A stretch of DNA of 38,558 bases from Enterenecus faecium (GTDB taxonomy: Bacteria; Bacillota; Clostridia; Oscillospirales; Oscillospiraceae), in assembly GCA_018713215.1 (NCBI GenBank), contig DVFO01000025.1, positions 1-38,558 on the forward strand, in the 5' to 3' direction. The notes under the pieces were generated by a model. It searched no databases. It was given only the letters and a program-made list of their open reading frames with translations, and was not told the DNA's origin. Below are positions 22,575-28,680 of the stretch, piece after piece. The position numbers and the translations under genes are program-made. The first letter of the stretch is position 1; every line of letters begins with the position of its first letter.

Positions 22575-23528
22575 ATGCTGGATTTTTTAAACGCCCTGCC
22601 TGGGGCCATCTCCCAGGGCCTGATCTGGGGCATTATGGCCATTGGCGTCTACCTCACCTATAAGATACTGGACATCGCCGACTTGACCGTGGACGGCTCC
22701 TTCTGCACCGGAGGTGCGGTGTTCGTAGTGCTCTTCTCCCAGGGAATCAACCTGTGGGTGGCATTGCTGGCGGCTACGGTGTCGGGCATGGCGGCGGGGC
22801 TGGTCACCGGACTGCTCCACACCGTGTGCGGCATTCCCGCCATTCTGGCCGGAATTTTGACCCAGCTGGGGCTGTGGTCGGTGAACCTGGCCATTATGTC
22901 CATGAAGGCCAATGTGGCCTTGAACATCATCAACCCCGACGTGCTCAACAAGCTGCTGGTGTCCCTGCGCTTTGTTCAGGACGTGGGGAAGGGCACCCGC
23001 CCCTTCTACCAGCACCCCATTTTTGTGGTGGGCGTGGTCACTCTGGTCATCATCGCGATTTTGTACTGGTTCTTCGGCACCGAGCTGGGCTGCTCCATCC
23101 GTGCCACTGGCGCCAACCAGGCCATGGCCCGGGCCCAGGGCATCAACACCCGGCGCAACCAGGTGCTGGGCCTGATGATCTCCAACGGCCTGGTGGCCCT
23201 GTCCGGGGCCCTGCTGAGCCAGTACCAGGGCTTTGCCGACGCCAACATGGGCCGGGGCGCCATCGTCATCGGTCTGGCCGCCGTCATCATCGGCGAGGTG
23301 CTCTTCTCCAAGCTCTTCCGCAACTTCGGTTTGAAGCTGCTGGCGGTGTCCATCGGCGCCATCATCTACTACATGGTCATCCAGCTGGTGCTGTCTCTGA
23401 ACCTCATGGACTCCAACTACCTCAAGCTGCTGTCTGCGGTGGTGGTGGCCGTGTTCCTGTCGGTGCCCTACTGGAAGGGTAAGTACTTTGCCAAGCCTGT
23501 GAAGCGGGGAGGTGTGAACCGTGCTTAA
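22575..23528 (+). CDS. ABC importer permease (TrpY-like)
   Basis: A 317-residue membrane subunit with about eight or nine hydrophobic segments, of the branched-chain amino-acid/nucleoside permease superfamily. Typical segments are GLIWGIMAIGVYLTYKILD, DLTVDGSFCTGGAV, AGLVTGLLHTVCGIPAILAG and the ATPase-coupling loop ELGCSIRATGANQAMARAQGI. The ATG at 22575 is preceded by AAGGAGG. Its 3' end overlaps the ATPase gene by 8 bases. The single permease probably acts as a homodimer with the downstream ATPase. Confidence 0.93.
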   Translation: MLDFLNALPGAISQGLIWGIMAIGVYLTYKILDIADLTVDGSFCTGGAVFVVLFSQGINLWVALLAATVSGMAAGLVTGLLHTVCGIPAILAGILTQLGLWSVNLAIMSMKANVALNIINPDVLNKLLVSLRFVQDVGKGTRPFYQHPIFVVGVVTLVIIAILYWFFGTELGCSIRATGANQAMARAQGINTRRNQVLGLMISNGLVALSGALLSQYQGFADANMGRGAIVIGLAAVIIGEVLFSKLFRNFGLKLLAVSIGAIIYYMVIQLVLSLNLMDSNYLKLLSAVVVAVFLSVPYWKGKYFAKPVKRGGVNRA

Positions 23529-24315
23529 GATTGAGAATATCTACAAGACCTTCAACGCCGGGACGGTGAACGAGAAGACCGCCCTCAACGGCGTGTCCCT
23601 CCACCTGAAGGAAGGGGACTTTGTCACCGTCATCGGCGGCAATGGAGCGGGCAAATCCACCCTCCTCAACGCCGTGGCCGGGGTGTGGCCGGTGGACGAG
23701 GGCACCATCACCATCGGCGGGGTGGACGTCACCCGTCTGCCCGAGCACAAGCGTGCCCGCTACATTGGCCGGGTGTTCCAGGACCCCATGATGGGCACCG
23801 CCGCCACCATGCAGATTGAGGAGAATCTGGCTCTGGCCGCCCGCCGGGGCAAGCGCCGCTTTCTGGGCGCTGGCATCACCAAGGCGGAGCGGGAGGAGTA
23901 CCGGGAGATGCTCAAGCTGCTGGACCTGGGACTGGAGAACCGTATGACCTCCAAGGTGGGGCTGCTCTCCGGTGGCCAGCGCCAGGCCCTGACCCTTTTG
24001 ATGGCCAGCCTGGTGAAGCCCAAGTTGCTGCTCTTGGACGAGCACACCGCCGCTCTGGACCCCAAGACGGCGGCCAAGGTGCTCTCTGCCACCGAGACCA
24101 TCGTGCAGCGGGACCACCTGACCACCCTGATGATCACCCACAACATGCGGGACGCCATTGCCCACGGCAATCGCCTCATCATGATGTACGAGGGCCGGGT
24201 GGCCCTGGACATTGCCGGGGAGGAGAAGAAGAAGCTCACCGTGGAGGACCTGCTGGCCAAGTTCGGCCAGGCCACCGGGTCCGACGAGGCGGACGACAAG
24301 CTGCTGCTGGGATAA
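23521..24315 (+). CDS. ABC importer ATPase (TrpZ-like)
   Basis: A 264-residue nucleotide-binding subunit. The Walker A is GGNGAGKST, the Q-loop segment is GRVFQDPMMG, the signature is LLSGGQRQAL and the Walker B is LLLLDEHTAALD, where His replaces the usual Pro after Glu, a feature of this subfamily. The H-loop is MITHNM. The start is a GTG inside the end of the permease gene. A strong terminator follows at 24319. It energises uptake of the ligand bound by the upstream lipoprotein. Confidence 0.94.
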   Translation: MLKIENIYKTFNAGTVNEKTALNGVSLHLKEGDFVTVIGGNGAGKSTLLNAVAGVWPVDEGTITIGGVDVTRLPEHKRARYIGRVFQDPMMGTAATMQIEENLALAARRGKRRFLGAGITKAEREEYREMLKLLDLGLENRMTSKVGLLSGGQRQALTLLMASLVKPKLLLLDEHTAALDPKTAAKVLSATETIVQRDHLTTLMITHNMRDAIAHGNRLIMMYEGRVALDIAGEEKKKLTVEDLLAKFGQATGSDEADDKLLLG

Positions 24316-24318
24316 CAA

Positions 24319-24353
24319 AAAGGCCGCCTGTGGCATGTCCACAGGCGGCCTTT
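24319..24353 (+). terminator. Terminator of the TrpXYZ-like operon
   Basis: A 15-bp stem (24319-24333/24339-24353) with AAA and TTT ends, 4 bases after the ATPase stop. Confidence 0.9.
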
Positions 24354-24388
24354 CGTAATGAAAAATGAATAATGCAGAATGAAAAATT

Positions 24389-24531
24389 GAGGTGTGCCGC
24401 TTTGCGGCACGGATTTTGATTTAAGGTGGAGACTGGCGGACTGGAAAAATGGCTCCCTCCGGGAGGGAGCCATTGGGGTTGGGAGGCTATCAGGTCTTTG
24501 CCCCTTATGAAATCCGTGCCGCAGGCACACC
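24389..24531. repeat. MITE-like inverted-repeat segment
   Basis: Two ends of about 22 bases face each other: GGTGTGCCGC...GCGGCACGGATTT from 24391, and its reverse-oriented partner AAATCCGTGCCGCAGGCACACC ending near 24531. Between them is a 27-base near-perfect palindrome around 24458-24474 built from GGCTCCCTCC/GGAGGGAGCC. No gene is inside. The right end merges with the tRNA-associated repeat R3a. It looks like a small non-autonomous mobile or dispersed element. Confidence 0.55.
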
Positions 24532-24660
24532 ACACTTATTACCTATTCACTATTACTTCTTACTTTCCAAACATCGACCCATCGGATTTAGGGAAGAGTG
24601 AAGAGGGAATAGGGAAGAAGTAAAAATCGACAAGCCCCTAACGGTGCTTGTCGATTTTTG
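24507..24660 (-). repeat. tRNA-associated repeat, copy R3a
   Basis: On the minus strand this ~154-base segment starts with the tRNA-Tyr terminator and continues through AT-rich TACTTCTTCC/AATAGTGAATAGG motifs to GTGTGCC...GGCACGGATTT. It aligns over nearly its full length with 27317-27475, next to tRNA-Leu. The first 40 bases differ at one position only. Confidence 0.8.
24622..24659. terminator. Terminator of the tRNA-Thr/tRNA-Tyr unit
   Basis: A 14-bp perfect stem, 24622-24635 with 24646-24659, with A5 and T5 flanks, abutting the tRNA-Tyr CCA end. Near-identical to the tRNA-Leu terminator at 27318-27355. Confidence 0.9.
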
Positions 24661-24743
24661 GTGGAGGAGGATGGATTCGAACCATCGAAGTCGAAGACAA
24701 CAGATTTACAGTCTGCCCCCTTTGGCCACTTGGGTACTCCTCC
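24659..24743 (-). tRNA. tRNA-Tyr(GTA)
   Basis: An 85-base class II tRNA with encoded CCA. Acceptor GGAGGAG pairs with CTCCTCC, the anticodon arm CAGA-CTGTAAA-TCTG gives GTA, a variable arm is present, and the T-arm contains GGTTCGAATCC. Confidence 0.97.
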
Positions 24744-24762
24744 ATATGAAATTGTAGAAACG

Positions 24763-24838
24763 TGGAGCTGGTGGACGGATTCGAACCCCCGACCTGCTGA
24801 TTACAAATCAGCTGCTCTACCAGCTGAGCTACACCAGC
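24763..24838 (-). tRNA. tRNA-Thr(TGT)
   Basis: A 76-base tRNA with encoded CCA. Acceptor GCTGGTG pairs with CACCAGC, the D-arm is GCTCAGCTGGTAGAGC, the anticodon loop TTTGTAA gives TGT, and the T-arm is GGGGGTTCGAATCCGTC. Co-transcribed with tRNA-Tyr. Confidence 0.97.
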
Positions 24839-24870
24839 GTGTGTGGCACATCACGTTTGCAGCGAAGGTT

Positions 24871-24899
24871 ATTATAGCAGGGGTCCCCCCTATTGTCAA
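24871..24899 (-). promoter_or_regulatory. Promoter of the tRNA-Thr/tRNA-Tyr unit
   Basis: Minus-strand TTGACA (24894-24899), 17-base spacer, TATAAT (24871-24876): full consensus, as expected for a stable-RNA promoter. Confidence 0.95.
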
Positions 24900-24928
24900 C
24901 AGGTTTTCTCAAAAAAATCAAAGTTTTT

Positions 24929-24961
24929 TTCAGCAGCCCCGGAACCCCCGGTTCCGGGGCT
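24929..24961 (-). terminator. Terminator of the ThyX-like gene
   Basis: CAGCCCCGGAACC pairs with GGTTCCGGGGCTG around a 3-base loop, 10 bases after the stop. A and T runs rather than an immediate T-run follow on the minus strand, so efficiency is uncertain. Confidence 0.65.
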
Positions 24962-24970
24962 GTCATCGCC

Positions 24971-25594
24971 TTATTTCTCGCAGGCTCCAATGAGCTCCTT
25001 GGCGTAGGGCAGGGTGAGAATCACGTCACACAGGGTATGCCACTCGTCCAGCTTGTGATTGCGCCGGGCATAGTAGATGTTGGCCAGCACCTCATAGTTG
25101 AGGGTGACGGTGCGCATCTGGTTGTAGCTGGAGGGGAGCAGCTGGATGAGGTCATACCAGTGGGTCTTGTCCTTGGTCTCCAGATAGCGGTTGCGCACCT
25201 GCTCCAGGTAGGCGATGGTGCCGTCGAAGTGGGCTAGGGTCTCAGGAGTCATGTGGTCACAGCTGAAGTCGCTGCGCTCAAAGGCCTTGGCGTGGATTTT
25301 GTGCATGGTAGAGGTGGAGTTGGCCACGGTGCCCACCTTGTAGGTGTCAAACTCCTTCCACCAGTACATGGGGGCGGTGATGTCCATGGACACCATGATC
25401 TGACGGATGAACTTCCGGTGGTCGGTGCCGGCAGAGCACAGGCGCTGGGCAAGGCCAAGGTCGTTTTCACCCAGAATGTAGTTGCCCTGCTCGTCGTAGT
25501 GGCTGTCGCTGCGGGCCCAGCTGTTCAGGGGATTGCGGGCGCCCCGCATGGCGTTTTCCAGATTCATCACACTGATATGGTCAACGGTAAGCAT
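24971..25594 (-). CDS. Divergent ThyX-like protein (FAD-dependent thymidylate synthase fold, uncertain)
   Basis: A 207-residue protein. Segments resemble a ThyX-related family: LCSAGTDHRKFIRQIMVSMD, APMYWWKEFDTYKVGT with NSTSTMHKI, then LLPSSYNQMRTVTLNYEVLANIYYARRNHKLDEW. The classical ThyX RHRxxS dUMP/FAD motif is not present as such; the only candidate arginines are in HRKFIR and QMRTVTLNYE. Enzyme activity is therefore doubtful or altered. The ATG at 25594 has AGGAGGT upstream and its own promoter and terminator flank it, so it is monocistronic. It could instead be a fold relative with a different job. Confidence 0.6.
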   Translation of the reverse strand: MLTVDHISVMNLENAMRGARNPLNSWARSDSHYDEQGNYILGENDLGLAQRLCSAGTDHRKFIRQIMVSMDITAPMYWWKEFDTYKVGTVANSTSTMHKIHAKAFERSDFSCDHMTPETLAHFDGTIAYLEQVRNRYLETKDKTHWYDLIQLLPSSYNQMRTVTLNYEVLANIYYARRNHKLDEWHTLCDVILTLPYAKELIGACEK

Positions 25595-25630
25595 GAAAGA
25601 AATACCTCCTGTTAGGTATGAATTTTCTCC

Positions 25631-25659
25631 AGTATACCAGAACTGGGGCAAAACTGCAA
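25631..25659 (-). promoter_or_regulatory. Promoter of the ThyX-like gene
   Basis: Minus-strand TTGCAG (25654-25659), 17-base spacer, TATACT (25631-25636). Confidence 0.7.
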
Positions 25660-25664
25660 GAAAG

Positions 25665-25693
25665 ATTCCCGCCGTCCGGGGGACGGCGGGAAT
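25665..25693 (-). terminator. Hairpin terminator of the truncated SulP gene
   Basis: ATTCCCGCCGTCC (25665-25677) pairs with GGACGGCGGGAAT (25681-25693), 13 bp, 7 bases after the stop, followed on the minus strand by CTTTCTTGC. Confidence 0.75.
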
Positions 25694-25699
25694 AGGAAG

Positions 25700-25981
25700 T
25701 TATACCGTTTGTTGTTCTTGGGCGATGTCGGACAGAGCGTCCATGGCGCCGGTGGGATCGGAGATCTGGTAGGAGGCTCCGGACAAAAAGCCAATGACGA
25801 TACCGCCCAAAATGGCGGTGATGAGACCGGCGGCGGCATCGGCGCCCGAGGACACGCCAAAGGCCAGAGCCAAGGGCAGGGCCACGGCGGCCACGGTGAT
25901 ACCTGCCATCAGGTCCTGGGAAAAGCGTTTCCCATTGTAGCCGGAAAATTCCCGACGCAGGTCTGCAAGAAACCCTCTCAT
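25700..25981 (-). CDS. Short SulP-type anion permease fragment (93 residues)
   Basis: Residues 1-80 match the N-terminus of SulP permeases closely: FLADLRREFSGYNGKRF, DLMAGITVAAVALPLALAFG, GLITAILGGIVIGFLSGASY and the QISDPTGAM loop, where SulP proteins usually read SGPTGAM. A stop follows 12 residues later; full SulP proteins are 500 residues or more with ten or more membrane helices. No remainder of the gene lies nearby. Yet it has a good promoter, AAAGGAGA ribosome site and terminator, so it is cleanly expressed. It is either a recently truncated pseudogene or a retained two-helix mini-protein. Confidence 0.7.
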   Translation of the reverse strand: MRGFLADLRREFSGYNGKRFSQDLMAGITVAAVALPLALAFGVSSGADAAAGLITAILGGIVIGFLSGASYQISDPTGAMDALSDIAQEQQTV

Positions 25982-26026
25982 GATTTCAAGTTCTCCTTTT
26001 TCTCGATTTGTCAGAAAGCACCCAAC

Positions 26027-26055
26027 AGTTTACAACTTCTGGAAAAGAATTGCAA
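26027..26055 (-). promoter_or_regulatory. Promoter of the SulP fragment gene
   Basis: Minus-strand TTGCAA (26050-26055), 17-base spacer, TAAACT (26027-26032), about 45 bases before the start. Confidence 0.6.
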
Positions 26056-26064
26056 GATGGAAAA

Positions 26065-26100
26065 ATAACACCACTGCAAGCTCCCTTGCAGTGGTGTTAT
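26065..26100 (-). terminator. Terminator of the zinc-ribbon/SH3b gene
   Basis: A 16-bp perfect stem (26065-26080/26085-26100, loop CTCC on the plus strand) followed on the minus strand by five T. Confidence 0.93.
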
Positions 26101-26116
26101 GTACAAAAAGCTGAAA

Positions 26117-27061
26117 TTAGTTGGCGTTGATGTAGTCGCCCATGATGTAGCCGATCTTGGTGCTGGAATAGCGGATCTCATACCAGTTGTCCCCGGCGTA
26201 GGAGACCACGGTGATGGAGTCGCCATTTTTCAGGCTGGCCAGCACGTCATAGCTGGTGCCGGGGCCGGAGCGCACCCGCAGGCCGTTGGCGGCGTTCATG
26301 ATGGTGCCCTTGGAGCCGTTGGGGATGTCACCGGACTCAGGAGTGGGTTCGGGCGTGGGCTCCGCGGTGGGGGCGGGGGTGACGGGAGCCGTGGACTGGC
26401 AGTACACGGTGCAGGTCACGGTCTGGCCGCCTGCGGTGGCGGTGATTACGGCCCGGCGCTGGGTGCCGGAAGTGTTGACATTGGTGACCACGCCGTCCTC
26501 GTCTACGGTGGCGCAGGTCTCATCGGAAGAGGACCAGGAGACGGTGCCCTCCCAATCGGCGGGGTCGAAGGTGACGGTAAGGGTGTGGGTCTGCTGGGGC
26601 TGGAGGGTGAAGTCGGTGGTGTCCAGGGTCATGCCAGCCAGGCCTTCAGGGGACAGGGTGGCGGTGGGGGACACGGATACCGACGCGGAGGGGTTGGCAT
26701 CGGGGTTGGTCACATCCCGCAGATGGGGGTAGAACACGGTGAACACCATCACCAGAGCGGCGGCGATGATGACCAGAGAGCACAGGAAGGTGATCAGTCG
26801 GGGCCAGTTGATGGGCGGGGGCGGAGTGGGAGCCTGACCGCCGGCTCCGGGCAGACGCTTGCCGCCCTTTCCGGCGGGCTGGGCGTCGGGGCGATCAAAC
26901 ACATCCTGTCCGTCAAATTCATAGCCGCTCTCGTCGGCCATGGCAGGCTGGGTGGTGGGGGTTTGAGCGCCGCCGCAGAAGGGACAGAACTTATATGTGG
27001 CACTGTAATCCTCGCCGCAGGATGCACAGTGCACCACGTTGGAATCTTTTTTACGAACCAT
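26117..27061 (-). CDS. Zinc-ribbon membrane protein with Ig-like and SH3b ectodomains
   Basis: A 314-residue protein. The cytoplasmic N-terminus is a zinc ribbon with Cys12/Cys15 and Cys26/Cys29 (CASC, CPFC). One transmembrane helix follows at about 86-108 (LITFLCSLVIIAAALVMVF). Outside are a BIG2/Ig-like domain (about 145-225: TLTVTFDPADWEGTVSWSSSD, CATVDEDGVVT), a Pro/Thr/Glu linker and a C-terminal SH3b domain (about 252-314: GLRVRSGPGTSYDVLASL, WYEIRY, GYIMGDYI). Function is unknown; SH3b domains bind wall peptides, so a wall-sensing or anchoring role is inferred. The ATG at 27061 follows GGAGGT. Monocistronic with own promoter. Confidence 0.85.
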   Translation of the reverse strand: MVRKKDSNVVHCASCGEDYSATYKFCPFCGGAQTPTTQPAMADESGYEFDGQDVFDRPDAQPAGKGGKRLPGAGGQAPTPPPPINWPRLITFLCSLVIIAAALVMVFTVFYPHLRDVTNPDANPSASVSVSPTATLSPEGLAGMTLDTTDFTLQPQQTHTLTVTFDPADWEGTVSWSSSDETCATVDEDGVVTNVNTSGTQRRAVITATAGGQTVTCTVYCQSTAPVTPAPTAEPTPEPTPESGDIPNGSKGTIMNAANGLRVRSGPGTSYDVLASLKNGDSITVVSYAGDNWYEIRYSSTKIGYIMGDYINAN

Positions 27062-27094
27062 GGTGTCATACCTCCGTTGACCATAGATACACAT

Positions 27095-27123
27095 ATAGTA
27101 CACGTTTTGCACCATTTCGTCAA
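27095..27123 (-). promoter_or_regulatory. Promoter of the zinc-ribbon/SH3b gene
   Basis: Minus-strand TTGACG (27118-27123), 17-base spacer, TACTAT (27095-27100). Confidence 0.7.
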
Positions 27124-27188
27124 TCCCTGAAACCGTAGATTCCAGTCTGGCAGCGGAGAGGAACCAGGGAAAAAGACAAAATTTTCTC

Positions 27189-27217
27189 TTGCGAAATGGG
27201 AAATAATATAGTATAAT
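27189..27217 (+). promoter_or_regulatory. Promoter of tRNA-Leu
   Basis: TTGCGA (27189-27194), 17-base spacer, TATAAT (27212-27217), 14 bases before the tRNA 5' end. Confidence 0.85.
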
Positions 27218-27231
27218 ACCACTCGCACCAT

Positions 27232-27318
27232 GCCGGTGTGATGGAATTGGTAGACGTAGTGGACTCAAAATCCACCGGTGGCGACACCGTGCCGGTTCGA
27301 GTCCGGCCACCGGCACCA
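27232..27318 (+). tRNA. tRNA-Leu(CAA)
   Basis: An 87-base class II tRNA with encoded CCA. Acceptor GCCGGTG pairs with CACCGGC, the anticodon arm GTGGA-CTCAAAA-TCCAC gives CAA, a long variable arm (CGGTGGCGACACCG) is present, and the T-arm is GCCGGTTCGAGTCCGGC. Confidence 0.97.
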
Positions 27319-27475
27319 AAAATCGACAAGCACCGTCAGGGGCTTGTCGATTTTTACTTATTCGCTATTCACTTTTCGCTCTTCACTAAACTGGATGGGT
27401 CGATTTTTGGAAGTGAATAAGTAATAGTGAATAGTGAAGAAGTAAGGTGTGCCGCAAGGCGGCACGAATTTTATA
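27317..27475 (+). repeat. tRNA-associated repeat, copy R3b
   Basis: Begins at the tRNA-Leu CCA end with its terminator (27318-27331/27342-27355, 14-bp stem). It continues with TTCGCTATTCAC, GATGGGTCGATTTTTGG, AATAGTGAATAGTGAAG and ends in GGTGTGCCGC...GCGGCACG. It aligns with R3a at 24507-24660 over its length in the same position relative to the tRNA. It ends about 15 bases before the four-helix-bundle gene. Confidence 0.8.
27318..27355. terminator. Terminator of tRNA-Leu
   Basis: AAAAATCGACAAGC (27318-27331) pairs with GCTTGTCGATTTTT (27342-27355); T5 follows. The first A overlaps the CCA end. Confidence 0.9.
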
Positions 27476-27490
27476 TTTGGGGTGATGACA

Positions 27491-27835
27491 ATGGCCAGTC
27501 CCCTTCAAGATAAATCCAAGGCATTTGCGTTGGAAATCATCAAAGTGTGCAATGAGATTAAACACTCCAAACGGGAAAGCGTCCTGACCAATCAACTCAT
27601 TCGCTCGGGAACCAGCATCGGTGCCAACATCCGGGAAGCCATGTATGCCCATGGAAAGGCTGATTTTATTGCAAAATTGCAAATCGCACTGAAAGAATGT
27701 TCGGAAAGCGAATACTGGCTGGAGCTGCTCATCGAAAGTGGCTACTATGATGACCCTGCCATTTTGAAACAATGTACCGAGGTCAAGCGATTGCTCATTG
27801 CTTCCATCAACACAGCGAAAAAGAATCAGGTATAA
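27491..27835 (+). CDS. Four-helix-bundle protein (S23/IVP family)
   Basis: A 114-residue all-helical protein of the family encoded in 23S rRNA intervening sequences and related to the Avd accessory protein of diversity-generating retroelements. Signature segments are KAFALEIIKVCNEI, the SVLTNQLIRSGTSIGANIREA turn, KADFIAKLQIALKECSESEYWLELL and the ECTEVKRLLIASINT-like last helix. The ATG at 27491 is 6 bases after GGGGTG; ATG 27485 is an alternative. The gene is visibly more AT-rich than its neighbours and sits directly behind repeat R3b, which suggests arrival with a repeat element. No retroelement reverse transcriptase or rRNA is near. Molecular function unknown. Confidence 0.88.
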   Translation: MASPLQDKSKAFALEIIKVCNEIKHSKRESVLTNQLIRSGTSIGANIREAMYAHGKADFIAKLQIALKECSESEYWLELLIESGYYDDPAILKQCTEVKRLLIASINTAKKNQV

Positions 27836-27862
27836 GGGTATCTATATTGTTGTGATATTTAA

Positions 27863-27895
27863 AAAATCCCGAATGCAAGCGCATTCGGGATTTTT
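27863..27895. terminator. Bidirectional terminator between the four-helix gene and the ABC/paralogue operon
   Basis: AAAATCCCGAATGC (27863-27876) pairs with GCATTCGGGATTTT (27881-27894) around AAGC, with A and T runs on either side. Two convergent genes end at it. Confidence 0.93.
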
Positions 27896-27896
27896 C

Positions 27897-28604
27897 TTAC
27901 TCGTTTGCAGGGAATTGAGCAATCACCTGATGCTTGGCTTTCATGAGAGTGTCCATGCCTTGCTGGGTCTGGGTGCAAAATTCGTGCCAGCGTGCTTCGT
28001 TGTACAACATCGTGTCCCCCTGGCCTTCCTCCACCTCATCGTTCCAATCGGTGCAGCAGAGAATGGAAGCAAGGGTGAGATCGTCCCGGAGCTGGTAGAC
28101 GGGCTGGTCGTAGATGGGCTGGAACTCCTCCGCCGGGCCCTGGAGAAACACAAGGTATTCCCAGTTGTTTTGGGGCAGATTGACATAGCCGGTCTGTAGT
28201 GTGTCCGAAGTGGGGGACTCCGGGAGGCTCCAATGGGAGCTGGTGAGCCAAATGAGATCACCCGGTTGTAATCCTTCTCCGGCATACACATCCGTTACAT
28301 AAAATCGCTGTACCATGGCTCCGTCATAGGACATGGCAGAGGAGTGGGCGGTCACGCGGGCGATAATGGGGGAGTCGGGCAGCTGCTCCACCATCTCTTG
28401 GGCGGCGGTGGAACAGGCCTCATCCGGGAGGAGGGGGACGGACAAGGGGGTCAAGTCCTCCAGTTCCAGAGCGGTTGGCCCATCCTGGGCATCAGCGGTG
28501 GGGGCGGATTGCTGGTGGATGGCCCAGAATACCCCCGCACATATCAGGGCCAGAAAGGCCAGCAGGGTAACCAGATGTAAGAAACTCTGTTTTCTCTTTT
28601 TCAT
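27897..28604 (-). CDS. Secreted/membrane-anchored protein of unknown family, tandem paralogue B
   Basis: A 235-residue protein with an N-terminal membrane segment (FLHLVTLLAFLALICAGVFWA). It is a diverged duplicate of the upstream gene: LPDSPIIARVTAH, FYVTDVYAGEGLQPGDLIWL, GYVNLPQNNWEYLVFLQGPAE and a C-terminal QTQQGMDTLMKAKHQVIAQFP all have counterparts there. The RV...F.V..VY.GEGL.PGD.I...G....EYLVFL pattern loosely recalls the netrin/TIMP OB fold, which is only a suggestion. Export and extracytoplasmic location are inferred. The ATG at 28604 follows GGAGG. Last gene of the ABC operon, 76 bases after paralogue A. Confidence 0.75.
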   Translation of the reverse strand: MKKRKQSFLHLVTLLAFLALICAGVFWAIHQQSAPTADAQDGPTALELEDLTPLSVPLLPDEACSTAAQEMVEQLPDSPIIARVTAHSSAMSYDGAMVQRFYVTDVYAGEGLQPGDLIWLTSSHWSLPESPTSDTLQTGYVNLPQNNWEYLVFLQGPAEEFQPIYDQPVYQLRDDLTLASILCCTDWNDEVEEGQGDTMLYNEARWHEFCTQTQQGMDTLMKAKHQVIAQFPANE

Positions 28605-28680
28605 GAGGATTCCTCCAATCTTTTGCATTTCAGGGGCAGAAGTGGTTTAAGTTTGGGGTATGGCCCGTGTTTTGTGGCGC

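Noticed and set aside
24360..24660. A CRISPR-like array suspected from recurring GTGCCGC/GCGGCAC motifs
   Set aside because: The motifs are unevenly spaced, in both orientations, and part of inverted repeats; no regular repeat-spacer pattern or cas genes.
24658..24993. A 111-residue frame across the tRNA-Thr/tRNA-Tyr region
   Set aside because: It is the antisense translation of two tRNA genes, a well-known false protein.
27120..27329. A 69-residue minus-strand frame over tRNA-Leu
   Set aside because: Antisense of the tRNA and its promoter; no ribosome site.
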